A DNA stretch of 53,894 nt from Acidobacteriota bacterium (GCA_026394075.1 JAPKYX010000141.1:1-53894), one strand, 5' to 3'. Counted from the stretch's first letter, positions 11,099-20,957 are shown. The notes: generated by a model from the sequence alone, not told the origin. Translations and numbers: made by a program.

Positions 11099-11733
11099 TA
11101 AGTGATCAGCCCATTGCGAATGGCGAATCGGACGATGTCGCCGGTGGAGTGCAGGTTTAGCTTCTCCATGATCTTGCCGCGGTGCGCCTCGACGGTGTAG
11201 ACGCTGAGGTTGAGCACGTTGGCAATCTCTTTGTTGGTCTTACCTTCAGCGATCATCTGCAACACCTCGCGCTCACGGCTGGTTAGCGTGTCGATGGGGT
11301 TGGTGACGTGTTTGCGGTAATCGTTCAACACCGCGTCCGAGACCGCCGGGCTTAGGTAGCCTTCCCCGCGCGCCACCGCGCGAACGGCATCGAGCAGCGC
11401 ATCGTCGTCAGCATCCTTCACCAGATAGCCCTTGGCACCGGCCCGCAGAATCTCGCGCACATACATGGCATCACGATGCATGCTGAGGGCCAGCACTCGG
11501 GTGCGCGGGCAACAATCGCCAATGCGCCGCGTGCCTTCAATGCCGTTCAGCTCCGGCATGGAGACATCCATCACCACCACGTCCGGCTGCAGCTTTTCGG
11601 CCAGCTCCACTGCCTCGCGGCCGTTCTGCGCCTCGCCCACCACCTCCATGTCGGCCTGCGAGGTAATGATCATGCCAAACCCCCGGCGCACCAGTGTGTG
11701 GTCGTCAGCCAGTAATACCCGGATCTTCTTCAT
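11098..11733 (-). CDS. NarL/FixJ-family response regulator
   Basis: A 211-aa two-component regulator. The receiver domain (about 1-120) has the acidic pair D10/D11, the phospho-acceptor D56 (VVVMDVSMP) and a Lys in the YLVKDADDD segment. The C-terminal LuxR-type helix-turn-helix (about 145-208) contains LTSREREVLQMIAEG, TNKEIA and VEAHRGKIMEKL. It overlaps the histidine kinase gene upstream by 29 bases and is surely its partner. It would bind DNA as a phosphorylation-dependent dimer. The target genes are not evident; the neighbouring porin and dab operon are candidates only by position. Confidence 0.95.
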   Translation of the reverse strand: MKKIRVLLADDHTLVRRGFGMIITSQADMEVVGEAQNGREAVELAEKLQPDVVVMDVSMPELNGIEGTRRIGDCCPRTRVLALSMHRDAMYVREILRAGAKGYLVKDADDDALLDAVRAVARGEGYLSPAVSDAVLNDYRKHVTNPIDTLTSREREVLQMIAEGKTNKEIANVLNLSVYTVEAHRGKIMEKLNLHSTGDIVRFAIRNGLIT

Positions 11734-12688
11734 CAGTTGTGTCAGCCGCCAGCGCCAGCGGCGCGATCACTTCCACGCGCAACCCGCCTTCTTTTCTATT
11801 TTGCACCTTCAGCTCGCCGTTCACCTGCCGGGCACGGGCGCGCATGCCCACCATGCCCAGGCTGGGGTGGTGGCTAGCGGGCACTCCGGTCCAGCCACGC
11901 CCGTCGTCCTCAATCGTCAACTGGACGGTCGCCTCACCCACCACCAACCGGATTCCCGATTGCTGAGCCGAAGAGTGGCGCGCGACGTTGGTCAGCGCCT
12001 CCTGGGCAATGCGGAATAGCTGGGTCTCCAGCGGCCCCGAGAGACGGGCGTCGATCGTGGAGGCGTAGCTGACGGGAATGCCAGTGCGCTGCGAAAACCG
12101 GTCCGCCAGCCACTTCAGCGCCGCATCGAGGCCAAAGTCGTCCAGCACCACCGGACGCAACAGCTGCGACAGCTCCCGCACGTTCTGCAGAGCCTCCTCC
12201 AATACTTCCACGCACTGTCCGCGCTGCAGCTCGAACTCCGCTACCGGCATCCGCTTCAGCATGCTCTTCAGACCAGTCAACGATTGGCCCAATTCGTCAT
12301 GCATCTCGTGCGAAAACCGGCGGGCGATCTTTTCGTTGCTCTCGATCATGTGCCAGGAAACGCGCTGCAGCTCCTGCGCCTGCCATTCCATCTTGCGGAA
12401 CGACCGGTTGATGGTCCAAATGGTGACCCCCGCGCAGGCGCTGGCCAGAATACTGCAAAGGCCCAGCATCCACACCAGTTCATCCAGCAGCTCCTGCGAT
12501 TCGGCTTCGATGCGATTCTCCAGCTCCGCGCCGCGCCCGGATTGCACCAGATGCTCCCGCACCAGCTCCTGCGCATTCTCGTGGATCGACCACGATCCGC
12601 GATAGCCCAGCACCGCCGCGCTGACGGCCAACAGCACCACCAACGCAAAGCCCAACACGACGACGCTCAATAGTTTGCTGCGGGACAT
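11705..12688 (-). CDS. NarX/DesK-type sensor histidine kinase
   Basis: A 327-aa membrane kinase with two membrane segments (about 8-28 and 73-92) enclosing a short periplasmic loop of about 45 residues. A HisKA_3 dimerisation domain follows with the phospho-acceptor H130 in EMHDELGQSL. The ATPase domain shows the N-box QEALTNVARHS (N234) and glycine motifs DDGRG and GMVGMRAR. The small sensor loop has no recognised ligand domain. It is co-transcribed with the response regulator, whose start overlaps its end. Confidence 0.93.
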   Translation of the reverse strand: MSRSKLLSVVVLGFALVVLLAVSAAVLGYRGSWSIHENAQELVREHLVQSGRGAELENRIEAESQELLDELVWMLGLCSILASACAGVTIWTINRSFRKMEWQAQELQRVSWHMIESNEKIARRFSHEMHDELGQSLTGLKSMLKRMPVAEFELQRGQCVEVLEEALQNVRELSQLLRPVVLDDFGLDAALKWLADRFSQRTGIPVSYASTIDARLSGPLETQLFRIAQEALTNVARHSSAQQSGIRLVVGEATVQLTIEDDGRGWTGVPASHHPSLGMVGMRARARQVNGELKVQNRKEGGLRVEVIAPLALAADTTDEEDPGITG

Positions 12689-12746
12689 GCTTCTTTGACG
12701 CTAGCCTACTCGCACGACGACTGGCCGCGGGCGCTATCCTGAAGGC

Positions 12747-13295
12747 ATGTTGGCGGTGAAGACGCTTATCTCCGAAGCCGAGTACATGGCCGTTGAGGAA
12801 GAAGACGGCGGACCGCGCTATGAGCTCGACGAAGGAGAGCTGGTCGAGATGCCAAGTGCGACGTTCGATCACAACGATATCCGGGATGAAATCTCGTTCG
12901 CTTTCCGGCTTTACTTGCGTGAGCACAAGCTGGGGCACGTCATCTCGGAGACCGATTTCCGCCTCTGGACCAACCTGATCCGTCGCCCGGACCTGATGTT
13001 CTTCTTGAACGACACCATCGCGGGCGTCGACCGCGCCGAACTGCCGGTGCCCGTCATTCCGGAGTTTGTACTGGAAGTCATTTCACCGAGCGAAAGTAGT
13101 GCCGCGGTGGAACGGAAGCTCCGCCAGTATGAGCGGGCCGGCGTCCGAACCATTTGTCTGGTCTATCCATCACTGCAATCGGCGGTGGTTTGTGAGAACG
13201 GTCAGCGGCGTGAGCTGGATGAGCAGGACTCGCTCGAACTTGCCTACCTGCCGGGATTCGCTGTCCCCCTTGCGCCTCTATTCAGCAAGCCCTAG
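12747..13295 (+). CDS. Uma2-family (DUF820) endonuclease-like protein
   Basis: A 182-aa protein of the Uma2 family, which has a PD-(D/E)xK restriction-endonuclease fold but mostly unknown function. Visible signature elements are ISEAEYMAVEE, RYELDEGELVEM, a D in RRPDLMFF and EFVLEVISPSES with a downstream Lys, matching the D...ExxS/K arrangement. The family is greatly expanded in Acidobacteria, Cyanobacteria and Planctomycetes. It stands alone between the divergent histidine kinase and purQ, with GAAGG just ahead of the ATG. Confidence 0.88.
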   Translation: MLAVKTLISEAEYMAVEEEDGGPRYELDEGELVEMPSATFDHNDIRDEISFAFRLYLREHKLGHVISETDFRLWTNLIRRPDLMFFLNDTIAGVDRAELPVPVIPEFVLEVISPSESSAAVERKLRQYERAGVRTICLVYPSLQSAVVCENGQRRELDEQDSLELAYLPGFAVPLAPLFSKP

Positions 13296-13345
13296 CCGGA
13301 AGCCCGGGCATTCCGGGGAGCCTCTGATACACTAGGGTTACACCC

Positions 13346-14020
13346 ATGAAATTCGGCGTCGTCGTGTTTCCCGGCTCCAATTGTGACCATGATGCCTGGT
13401 ACGCCACTACCCGGAATCTGGGCCAGCAGGCGGAATTCCTTTGGCATCATTCCGAGGATTTGAAGGGCGCTGATGCCATCATCCTCCCCGGCGGCTTTTC
13501 CTATGGCGACTACCTGCGCTGCGGTGCCATCGCCCGCTTTTCACCCATCATGAATGCCGTCCGCCGCTTCGCCCAGGAAGGCGGGCCGGTGATGGGTTTC
13601 TGCAATGGCTTCCAGATCTTGTGCGAAGCGGGCCTGCTGCCCGGCGCGCTGCTGCGGAACGCCGGCATGAAGTTTATCTGCCGCCCGGTGGAACTGGAAG
13701 TGGCCACCACCAATTCACCGTTTACGAATGAATTTTCGCTGCGCCAGCACCTGACCATCCCCATCGCCCACGGCGAAGGCTGCTATCAGGCCGAGGAATC
13801 CGTACTGGACCAACTGGAAGCGGAGGACCGCGTGGCCTTCCGCTATGTCGATAACCCCAATGGGTCCGCCCGCTCGATTGCCGGCATTTTGAGCGCCGGC
13901 CGCAACGTGCTGGGCATGATGCCCCACCCGGAGCGCGCCGCCGACCCCCTGATGGGCTCCACCGATGGACGCCTGATTTTTGATAGTTTGATTTCCGCTT
14001 ACGCCCTGACATCCAAATGA
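13346..14020 (+). CDS. purQ: phosphoribosylformylglycinamidine synthase, glutaminase subunit PurQ
   Basis: A 224-aa class I glutamine amidotransferase that supplies ammonia to PurL in the fourth step of de novo purine synthesis. The nucleophile C86 lies in VMGFCNGFQ, and H194 and E196 in MPHPERAAD complete the triad. Length is normal for a separate PurQ subunit. It begins the purQ-purL-purF operon; its TGA stop overlaps an ATG that belongs to a duplicated copy of the purL start (see the repeat at 14010-14053). No purS gene is visible beside it. Confidence 0.97.
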   Translation: MKFGVVVFPGSNCDHDAWYATTRNLGQQAEFLWHHSEDLKGADAIILPGGFSYGDYLRCGAIARFSPIMNAVRRFAQEGGPVMGFCNGFQILCEAGLLPGALLRNAGMKFICRPVELEVATTNSPFTNEFSLRQHLTIPIAHGEGCYQAEESVLDQLEAEDRVAFRYVDNPNGSARSIAGILSAGRNVLGMMPHPERAADPLMGSTDGRLIFDSLISAYALTSK

Positions 14021-14053
14021 GCCTGACCTTGGCATCCAAATGAGCCTGACCTT
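14010..14053 (+). repeat. 21-bp direct repeat, period 23, duplicating the purQ/purL junction
   Basis: Bases 14010-14030 recur exactly at 14033-14053. Each copy holds the ATGA stop/start overlap and the first five codons of purL. Upstream copy: the purQ TGA (14018-14020) overlaps an ATG at 14017 that opens an eight-codon frame (MSLTLASK) ending in TGA at 14041-14043. That TGA overlaps the real purL ATG at 14040. So purQ, the tiny frame and purL are chained by ATGA overlaps and coupling is kept. It looks like a recent tandem duplication. Confidence 0.9.
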
Positions 14054-16232
14054 ACAGGAAGTCTCCGCGCACCGTCTGACGTGGAGTGAATACGAGAAGA
14101 TTCTCTCGCTGCTGGGCCGGGAGCCCACCTTTACCGAACTCGGGATCTTTGGCGTGATGTGGAGCGAGCACTGCTCCTACAAGTCGTCGCGGATTCACCT
14201 GCGCAAACTCCCTTCGCGATCCAAGTTGGTGCTGGTGGGGCCGGGTGAAAACGCCGGCATCATCGACATTGGCGACAACGTCGCCATCGCCTTCAAAATC
14301 GAAAGCCACAACCACCCCAGCTTTATTGAGCCTTTCCAGGGCGCAGCCACGGGCGTGGGCGGCATTCTGCGCGACATCTTCACCATGGGCGCTCGACCCA
14401 TTGCCGTGATGGATGCGCTGCGGTTTGGCAAGCTGGACAGCTCTGAAACCGGCCAGCGTAACAAGCGCATCGTGCACGGCGTCGTGAGTGGCATCTCCCA
14501 CTACGGCAACTGCTTTGGCGTGCCCACCGTGGGCGGCGAATGCGTGTTTGAAAGCTGCTACGACGGCAATCCGCTGGTGAACGTCTTCGCGTTGGGCGTC
14601 TTTAAGCACGACGAGATCTTCTTCGGCCGCGCCACCGGCGTGGGCAACCCGGTGATCTACGTCGGTGCCAAGACCGGCCGCGATGGCATCCACGGAGCGT
14701 CGATGGCGTCGGAAGAGTTCAGCGAAGAATCGAAGGACAAGCGCCCCAACGTACAGGTCGGCGACCCCTTCATGGAAAAGCTGCTGCTGGAAGCATGTCT
14801 GGAAGTGATGAAAACCGGCGCCGTCGTCGGCATCCAGGACATGGGAGCGGCGGGGCTGACCTGTTCCACTTGCGAGATGGGCTCCCGTGCGGGCACCGGT
14901 GTCGAGATCGACCTGAAGTACGTTCCGCAGCGTGAAACCGGCATGACTCCCTACGAGATCATGCTCTCGGAGTCGCAGGAGCGCATGCTGCTGGTGGCCG
15001 AAAAGGGCCGCGAGCAGGAAGTCTTCGACGTCTTCCACAAGTGGGGACTGGATGCGGCGGTGGTGGGCGTCGTCACCGACGATGGCATGCTACGCGTCCG
15101 CAACCACGGCGAGATCGTGGCGGAGCTTTCGAATCGCGCATTGGCTGACGAAGCCCCGCTCTATGACCGGCCCTACACCAAGCCGCACCGCACGGTGCCG
15201 ATGGAAGCGCCGGCATTTGCCTCCACTGATCTAACGGGCGACCTGACCCGGCTGCTGGCCTCCTCCGATGTCTGCTCCAAGGCCTGGATCTGGGATCAGT
15301 ACGACTGGATGGTCCGCACCAATACGACGCAAGGCCCGGGCTCCGATGCCGCCATCGTGCGCATCAAGGAGACCGATTCCAGCATCGCCATGGCGCTGGA
15401 CGGCAACGGCCGCTATTGCTACCTCGACCCGCGCGAAGGGGCAAAGCTGATCGTGGCTGAATGCTGCCGCAACCTGTCCACTTCGGGCGCGTTGCCCATC
15501 GCGGCCACCAACAACCTCAACTTCGGCAACCCGGAGCGGCCGGAGATCATGGCCCAGCTGGTGGAAGCCATTGAAGGCATCGCCGAGGCCTGCAGCTTCT
15601 TCGAGACGCCCATCACCGGTGGTAACGTCAGCCTCTATAACGAGACGCTGGGCGAAGCCATCTATCCCACGCCCGTCATGGGCATCGTCGGAATCCTGAA
15701 GACCGCCGCGCCCATCCCGATGCAGTTCGCACAGCCCGGGCGCGACATCGTGCTGCTGGGCGGCCTGGGCGCCAGCGATGAAACGCACTTCGGCGGCACC
15801 CAGTACGCCAAGGTGATTCTTGATACGCTGTGGGGCTTGCCACCGCAGCTAGACATGGATTACGAAAAGCGCGTCCAGGCGGCCATGCGCGAGATCGCGC
15901 AGGCGGGCTTGGCGGAATCGGCTCACGATTTGTCGGACGGCGGCTTGGCCGTGGCACTGGCCGAAGCCAGCTTCCGCGGCATCGGTGCCCACGTCAGTAT
16001 TGAATCCACTTTACGGCCGGAACTGGCGTTGTTCCATGAAGGCCCATCGCGAATCCTGGTATCCACTGCCTCCCCCGGCCAGGTGCGCGAAATTGCCGCG
16101 AAGTACGGCGTAGCGGCCGATGTGATCGGAAAGACCGTCAACGATCAGTTGACGATTGGTCCTTGGGTGGATTGTTCCATCGCCCAGCTCCAGCGTCCCT
16201 GGAAGACGGCACTTGAGGAGGCTTTGCACTAA
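14040..16232 (+). CDS. purL: phosphoribosylformylglycinamidine synthase, synthetase subunit PurL
   Basis: A 730-aa small-type PurL that makes FGAM from FGAR, ATP and ammonia from PurQ. It has two AIR-synthase-like halves. Characteristic motifs are [10 protein letters not shown] near the N-terminus, [20 protein letters not shown] at the ATP/FGAR site, [19 protein letters not shown], and the C-terminal [16 protein letters not shown]. The start at 14040 overlaps the stop of an eight-codon frame created by a junction duplication. The stop abuts the purF start with no spacer (TAAATG), so all three purine genes are tightly coupled. Confidence 0.97.
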   Translation: MSLTLQEVSAHRLTWSEYEKILSLLGREPTFTELGIFGVMWSEHCSYKSSRIHLRKLPSRSKLVLVGPGENAGIIDIGDNVAIAFKIESHNHPSFIEPFQGAATGVGGILRDIFTMGARPIAVMDALRFGKLDSSETGQRNKRIVHGVVSGISHYGNCFGVPTVGGECVFESCYDGNPLVNVFALGVFKHDEIFFGRATGVGNPVIYVGAKTGRDGIHGASMASEEFSEESKDKRPNVQVGDPFMEKLLLEACLEVMKTGAVVGIQDMGAAGLTCSTCEMGSRAGTGVEIDLKYVPQRETGMTPYEIMLSESQERMLLVAEKGREQEVFDVFHKWGLDAAVVGVVTDDGMLRVRNHGEIVAELSNRALADEAPLYDRPYTKPHRTVPMEAPAFASTDLTGDLTRLLASSDVCSKAWIWDQYDWMVRTNTTQGPGSDAAIVRIKETDSSIAMALDGNGRYCYLDPREGAKLIVAECCRNLSTSGALPIAATNNLNFGNPERPEIMAQLVEAIEGIAEACSFFETPITGGNVSLYNETLGEAIYPTPVMGIVGILKTAAPIPMQFAQPGRDIVLLGGLGASDETHFGGTQYAKVILDTLWGLPPQLDMDYEKRVQAAMREIAQAGLAESAHDLSDGGLAVALAEASFRGIGAHVSIESTLRPELALFHEGPSRILVSTASPGQVREIAAKYGVAADVIGKTVNDQLTIGPWVDCSIAQLQRPWKTALEEALH

Positions 16233-17699
16233 ATGGTGGAGATCCCGGACTTGGACGTTGACGGCGTAGAGGTGGACAAGCTCGACCACTTCCACGACGA
16301 ATGCGGTGTGATGGCCATTTACGGCCATCCGGAAGCGTCAAATTTGGCCTACCTGGGACTCTACGCGCTCCAGCATCGCGGCCAGGAATCGGCCGGCATT
16401 GCCGCCAGCGACGGCCGCCAGGTGATCTGCCACAAATCGATGGGCCACGTGGCGGACATCTTCCAGCCGCACGTGCTGGCCAAGCTGCCGGGGCATATGG
16501 CGATCGGCCATACGCGCTACTCCACTTCCGGCGACACCGTATTGCTGAACGCACAGCCGTTCTCGGTGGCCTGCAACAAGGGCTCCGTGGCGGTGGCGCA
16601 CAACGGCAACATCACCAACGCCAAGGAACTGCGCAAGGAACTGGAATACGAAGGGTCGATCTTCCAGGCCACCTCCGACACGGAAGTGATCCTGCATCTG
16701 GTGGCCCGGTCGCGAGAGAAGACGCTGCACGGTGCGCTGCGCGATGCGTTGCTGCGCCTGGATGGCGCCTTCTCGCTCGTGTTTCTGGCCGAAGACCGCG
16801 TGATCGTGGCCCGGGACCGGCATGGCTTCCGTCCGCTGGCCATGGGCCAGATGGAGATGGCCGGCGGCAACGGTAAGATCGCCTATGTCTTTGCGTCGGA
16901 GACTTGCGCCTTCGACCTGATTGGCGCCACCTACCTCAACGACGTCGAACCCGGCGAGATGGTGATCATCGGCCCCGAAGGCATGACCCGCGAACGCTAC
17001 GCACCCGCCCTGCACCGCGCGCATTGCGTGTTCGAGCACGTCTACTTCTCGCGGCCGGATTCAATCGTGTTTGGACGCCCCGTCCAGCAATCGCGCGAAC
17101 GGATGGGCATGCTGCTGGCCCAGGATCATCCGGTGAATGCCGATCTGGTGGTGCCCGTGCCCGATTCGGGCGTCGCGGCGGCCATCGGCTATTCGATGGA
17201 ATCCGGTGTCCCTTACCGGCAAGCGCTGATCCGCAATCACTATGTCGGCCGCACCTTCATTGAGCCTTCCCAAGCCATCCGCGATTTCGGCGTCAAGCTG
17301 AAGCTGAACCCGGTGCGGCACTTGCTGGAAGGTAAAAGCGTCGTGCTGGTGGATGATTCGATCGTTCGCGGCACGACGTCGCGCAAGATCGTCCGCATGG
17401 TCCGCAGCGCCGGGGCGCGAGAAGTCCACCTGCGCATCTCCTGCCCGCCCACTATCTCTCCCTGCTTTTACGGGGTCGATACGCCGACGCGCGGGGAACT
17501 GATCGCGGCGAATAACACGGTGGAAGAGATCCGCAAATTCGTCGAAGCCGACTCGCTGGGGTTCCTGCCGCTGCCGCGCCTGCGCGAAGCAGTCAATGAC
17601 GGGAATCACCAATACTGCTACGCCTGCTACACGGGCGACTATCCCACCGACATCATCAACATTGATGAGTTGATCCGCACCCGCGGGCGCACAAAGTAG
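16233..17699 (+). CDS. purF: amidophosphoribosyltransferase PurF, Fe-S type
   Basis: A 488-aa enzyme for the committed step of purine synthesis (PRPP plus glutamine to phosphoribosylamine). It has an N-terminal nucleophile glutaminase domain whose catalytic Cys is C24 (DECGVMAIYGH), so a 23-residue propeptide must be cleaved. The PRPP loop VLVDDSIVRGTT is at about 371-382. C265, C411, C462 and C465 (HCVFE, PCFYG, CYACY) match the four ligands of the 4Fe-4S cluster of the Bacillus-type enzyme, where the cluster makes the protein oxygen-sensitive. It ends the purQLF operon. Confidence 0.97.
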   Translation: MVEIPDLDVDGVEVDKLDHFHDECGVMAIYGHPEASNLAYLGLYALQHRGQESAGIAASDGRQVICHKSMGHVADIFQPHVLAKLPGHMAIGHTRYSTSGDTVLLNAQPFSVACNKGSVAVAHNGNITNAKELRKELEYEGSIFQATSDTEVILHLVARSREKTLHGALRDALLRLDGAFSLVFLAEDRVIVARDRHGFRPLAMGQMEMAGGNGKIAYVFASETCAFDLIGATYLNDVEPGEMVIIGPEGMTRERYAPALHRAHCVFEHVYFSRPDSIVFGRPVQQSRERMGMLLAQDHPVNADLVVPVPDSGVAAAIGYSMESGVPYRQALIRNHYVGRTFIEPSQAIRDFGVKLKLNPVRHLLEGKSVVLVDDSIVRGTTSRKIVRMVRSAGAREVHLRISCPPTISPCFYGVDTPTRGELIAANNTVEEIRKFVEADSLGFLPLPRLREAVNDGNHQYCYACYTGDYPTDIINIDELIRTRGRTK

Positions 17700-17712
17700 G
17701 CCTCGTGGCGGT

Positions 17713-18468
17713 TTACGCCGACTGGCGCCGCCCCATCGACTCCTGATAGGTGGGCTGCTGGCCAGCGGCCACATCCTCTTGCCGGAGCTGATGGAACCGG
17801 GTCAGTGTTTTGTTGGCGGCCGACAGCGCCACAATGCGCGCGGTGTATTCGGCCAGCTTGTGGCCCGGAAGCGCCCACAAAGCCACGTCATCGGCCAGCA
17901 CTTTCAGATAGGCTCTCGCGCCGCAGCAGCCTAAGCTCAAGGCGGCCCGGCCGGAATTGACGACTTGCGGGACGACGGCGCAAGCCGGACGGCCCATCGC
18001 CGGCGGAAAGCCGACCTCTACCTGCTGAATGGCCTCGCTGATGATCAGCCCGTCAGCCGAATTCGCAAACAGCATGACCACGTCCGGCACCACCGGGCAC
18101 AGCGCGAGTGGCGAATAGAGTATCCGCGACGGACGGGACGGGAGCACCGGGATCTGTTCCACGTCCTCTTTGCGGGCATACTCCAACTGGCCGAGCACAT
18201 TCAGAACCGTGCTCAACTCGGACGCGTAGTTGGGCGACGGGTCCGCCAGATTGTGGGTGTAGACGCCAATCGAACACATCTCGTGCTGAGGGGCAACGGT
18301 GAGGATCGGCTGCCGCGCGGCTTCTTCCCAAAAAACGCAGCCAGCCGCCACACTGCCCTGGAACTGGGGCAAATCCGCCGGCCGGTCAGCCGAAAAGGCC
18401 AAGGCAATGGGCGGCAACTTGAGGCTCAGCGCGGCACTCAGGCTTTCTGAATATGAAGCGTAATCCAT
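17713..18468 (-). CDS. DUF169 family protein
   Basis: A 251-aa soluble protein of the DUF169 (COG2043) family, whose function is not established. It shows the family pattern: an N-terminal segment LPPIALAFSADRP, a Cys-rich middle with GCVFWEEA and HEMCSIGVYTH, then ALCPVVPDVVMLFANSADGLIIS and LSLGCCGARAY. The conserved cysteines suggest a metal or cofactor site, but this is inference. The ATG is preceded by a strong GGGGAGGAG ribosome site. It converges on purF with 13 bp between them and may be co-transcribed with nothing else. Confidence 0.85.
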   Translation of the reverse strand: MDYASYSESLSAALSLKLPPIALAFSADRPADLPQFQGSVAAGCVFWEEAARQPILTVAPQHEMCSIGVYTHNLADPSPNYASELSTVLNVLGQLEYARKEDVEQIPVLPSRPSRILYSPLALCPVVPDVVMLFANSADGLIISEAIQQVEVGFPPAMGRPACAVVPQVVNSGRAALSLGCCGARAYLKVLADDVALWALPGHKLAEYTARIVALSAANKTLTRFHQLRQEDVAAGQQPTYQESMGRRQSA

Positions 18469-18514
18469 GGATCTCCTCCCCGGTATCTGTAGCGGACTTG
18501 GCGGTCTGAGCCGC

Positions 18515-19117
18515 CTAGTTCCCCTTCATGAGGAACTCGCCGTTGGTGGTGTTGACGAAAACCGAGAAGTTGCTCGAGGAGATCGACTCGCCCCAGACGA
18601 CGCGCCAATATGGGTCCGGGAAGCGGTCGGAGGTCTCCAGCACGAAAAAGGCGGGCAGATTGGGGGACTTCTTGATGACGTCCTCCACCTTCTTCACCGC
18701 CACTTCCCAAGCCTTGTCGGTATCCGATTTCAGGGCCTCAATGCGGAACGGACGCGCCTGGCGGCTGGGCGTGAAGCCTTCTTCCTGCTGCGCGAAGACA
18801 TCCTTGTGGAAGCCCTCGCCTTCAATGGCGGACCAGGTATAGGTGCGGGACTTACCGCGGCTTTCCGAATAGAAAGTCACCGACCAGACGCCCGCCTTGC
18901 CATTCTCACTCTTCACCGTTGTCAGGTTGATGCTGTGCGCCTTTAGGGGCATGGCATCCTGCGCCCAGCTGGCTCGCGCCATCTGATACGCCTTGAAGAC
19001 GCCGGACAAGCCGGTGGCCGGTTTGGCGGGAACTTCCTTCTTAGGCGGAGGCGGAGGCGTGGAGCAGCCCACCAGCAGGACGAGAGCAGCGGTGGCGACC
19101 GCACGGGAGACAAGCAT
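18515..19117 (-). CDS. putative lipoprotein
   Basis: A 200-aa protein with a lipoprotein signal peptide: positively charged start, hydrophobic AAL-VLLV core and lipobox LLVGC with Cys at about residue 18, followed by a proline/lysine-rich linker (PPPPPKKEVPAKP). The globular part has SVTFYSESRGKSRTYTW and a C-terminal PYWRVVWGESISSSNF, resembling small beta-rich PepSY/DUF-like domains, but I do not recognise a named family. It is divergent from the TPR gene across 58 bp. Confidence 0.8.
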   Translation of the reverse strand: MLVSRAVATAALVLLVGCSTPPPPPKKEVPAKPATGLSGVFKAYQMARASWAQDAMPLKAHSINLTTVKSENGKAGVWSVTFYSESRGKSRTYTWSAIEGEGFHKDVFAQQEEGFTPSRQARPFRIEALKSDTDKAWEVAVKKVEDVIKKSPNLPAFFVLETSDRFPDPYWRVVWGESISSSNFSVFVNTTNGEFLMKGN

Positions 19118-19175
19118 GCTTCCATCTTAGCGCCGTGTCATAATACCGGACAAAGATTCGCTCCGGAGGTGGTCC

Positions 19176-20477
19176 ATGCGGCGATTGGTAATCATGCCGG
19201 TTCTGGCAGTTGTTCTCAGTGCACAGTTAAGTGCACAGGCTACGGGTGGCTCAGGCGGAGCCGGAGGCGCGGGCGGTAGCACCGGCGGCTCTACCGGCGG
19301 GTCTACGGGCGGCGCACCCGGTGCGGGCGGAACCGCGCCCCCCGGTACGGGCGGAAACACCCGCCAAGGCGGAAGTATTCCCAATAGCCAGCAACAGCAG
19401 CAGCCGAGTTTTGAGCGGCAGATGCCGGTCTTTCTGTCGGGCAAGGTGATGCTGGATGACGGCACCCCGCCGCCGGAACCAGTCACCATTGAGCGCATCT
19501 GCAACGGTGGCTCTCCCCGCCCGGAAGGCTATACCGACTCCAAGGGCCGCTTCTCTATCCAACTGGGCCAGAACACCCAGATGCTGGCCGACGCCAGCGT
19601 GGGCAATGGCAGTGATGACCCGTTCGCGCGCAGCGGGGGCGGCATGGGCATGCCCGGCATGAGCAGCACGCGCGGGGTCAGTGAAAGCGCCTTGATGACC
19701 TGTGAGATCCGCGCCTCTCTGCCCGGCTTCCGCGGCCAGGCCGTTTCTTTGGCCGGCCGCCGCTTCATGGACAACCCGGATATCGGCACCATCATCCTGA
19801 AGCGCCTAGGCAAAGTGGAAGGCCGCACCACCAGCATGACGACGCTGGAAGCACCGAAGGAAGCCAAGAAGTCCTTTGAGAAGGCCATCAACTCGCTGAA
19901 GAAGAAGAAAGACAGCGAGGCGGAAAAGGAACTGGAGAAGGCCGTTGAGATATACCCCAAGTTCGCCGCAGCCTGGTATGAGCTGGGCGTAATCCGGGAG
20001 CGGGCGAACCAAGTGGAACCCGCCAAGGACGCCTACCAGAAGGCGCTGGCAGCGGATGCCAAGTTCATCAAGCCTTATATGCAGCTGGCCGGACTGGCCG
20101 CGAAAGAAGCAAAGTGGCAGGACGTGGCCGACACCACGGACCGCGTCATCAAGCTGGACCCGTTTGATTACCCCGGTGCCTACTTCTACAACGCCGTCGC
20201 CAACTACAACCTCCAGAAGATGGAGCCGGCTGAAAAGAGCGCTCGCGAAGGCTTGAAGCAGGATGAGCAGCACCGACTGCCCAAGCTGGCGCACATCCTG
20301 GGCATCATTCTGGCCGAAAAGAACGACCTGACCGGTGCGGCCGAACACATGAAGCTCTACCTGAAGTTCGCCCCGCAGGCCAAGGATGCCGACTTGGTGC
20401 GCAACCAACTGTCCCAGGTGGAGAAGATGAGCGCTTCGGCCAAGAACGAAACGGCCGAGCCCAAGCCGCAACCCTAA
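19176..20477 (+). CDS. secreted TPR-repeat protein with Gly/Thr-rich linker and carboxypeptidase-regulatory-like domain
   Basis: A 433-aa exported protein. A signal peptide (1-22, ending SAQLSAQA) is followed by a low-complexity GGS/TGG linker encoded by in-frame 12-bp DNA repeats. A beta domain at about 85-215 (SGKVMLDDGTPPPEPVTIERIC, DSKGRFSIQLG, IRASLPGFRG) resembles CarboxypepD_reg modules. From about 225 there is a charged Lys/Glu helix (KKKKDSEAEKELEKA) and at least four TPR units (AWYELGVIRERAN, YMQLAGLAAKEAKW). The family is common in Acidobacteria and of unknown role, probably periplasmic protein-protein scaffolding. CCGGAGG precedes the ATG. Confidence 0.85.
   Translation: MRRLVIMPVLAVVLSAQLSAQATGGSGGAGGAGGSTGGSTGGSTGGAPGAGGTAPPGTGGNTRQGGSIPNSQQQQQPSFERQMPVFLSGKVMLDDGTPPPEPVTIERICNGGSPRPEGYTDSKGRFSIQLGQNTQMLADASVGNGSDDPFARSGGGMGMPGMSSTRGVSESALMTCEIRASLPGFRGQAVSLAGRRFMDNPDIGTIILKRLGKVEGRTTSMTTLEAPKEAKKSFEKAINSLKKKKDSEAEKELEKAVEIYPKFAAAWYELGVIRERANQVEPAKDAYQKALAADAKFIKPYMQLAGLAAKEAKWQDVADTTDRVIKLDPFDYPGAYFYNAVANYNLQKMEPAEKSAREGLKQDEQHRLPKLAHILGIILAEKNDLTGAAEHMKLYLKFAPQAKDADLVRNQLSQVEKMSASAKNETAEPKPQP
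19272..19307 (+). repeat. three 12-bp in-frame repeats coding GGST
   Basis: Units at 19272-19283, 19284-19295 and 19296-19307 each encode Gly-Gly-Ser-Thr with silent differences. They form part of the flexible linker of the secreted TPR protein; length changes of whole units would be tolerated. Confidence 0.7.
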
Positions 20478-20488
20478 GGCCTTCCGAT

Positions 20489-20956
20489 TTGGAGCTCCAG
20501 TATCTTCAGCGGGCCATCGCCCTGGCCGTCCGCAATGTTCAGGCCGGCACGGGCGGCCCGTTTGGCGCGGTCATCACACGGAACGGAGTCGTCATTTCCG
20601 AAGCCGGCAACGCCGTCACCACCAGTTGTGACCCAACGGCCCACGCGGAAGTCAACGCCATCCGCGCCGCCAGTTTGGCGCTGGGCACTTTTGATTTGGC
20701 GGGCTGTGAGATCTACTCCAGCTGTGAACCATGCCCCATGTGCCTGGGCGCGATCTATTGGGCGCATCTGGACCGCGTCTACTTCGCCGCCACCCGCCAC
20801 GACGCCGCGTTGGGCGGCTTTGACGATCGCTTGATCTACGACGAGTTTGCGGCAGACTCCAGCCGCCGCCGGATCCCGCTGCTCCATGTGCCCCGGCCCG
20901 ATGCGCGAGCTCCGTTTGAGGCCTGGTGGCAGCGGACGGATCGCGTCCCGTATTAG
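20489..20956 (+). CDS. guanine deaminase-like nucleoside/base deaminase
   Basis: A 155-aa zinc deaminase of the CMP/dCMP deaminase superfamily. The zinc site is complete: HAEVNAI (His ligand and catalytic Glu) and SSCEPCPMC (two Cys ligands). The FDDRLIYDEFAAD and C-terminal WWQRTD features favour the Bacillus GuaD-type guanine deaminase over tRNA adenosine deaminase TadA. It would convert guanine to xanthine. The TTG start at 20489 is chosen because no ATG fits upstream of the conserved LQRAIALA helix. A hairpin follows the stop. Neighbours include a purine nucleoside permease, supporting purine salvage. Confidence 0.82.
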   Translation: MELQYLQRAIALAVRNVQAGTGGPFGAVITRNGVVISEAGNAVTTSCDPTAHAEVNAIRAASLALGTFDLAGCEIYSSCEPCPMCLGAIYWAHLDRVYFAATRHDAALGGFDDRLIYDEFAADSSRRRIPLLHVPRPDARAPFEAWWQRTDRVPY

Positions 20957-20957
20957 C

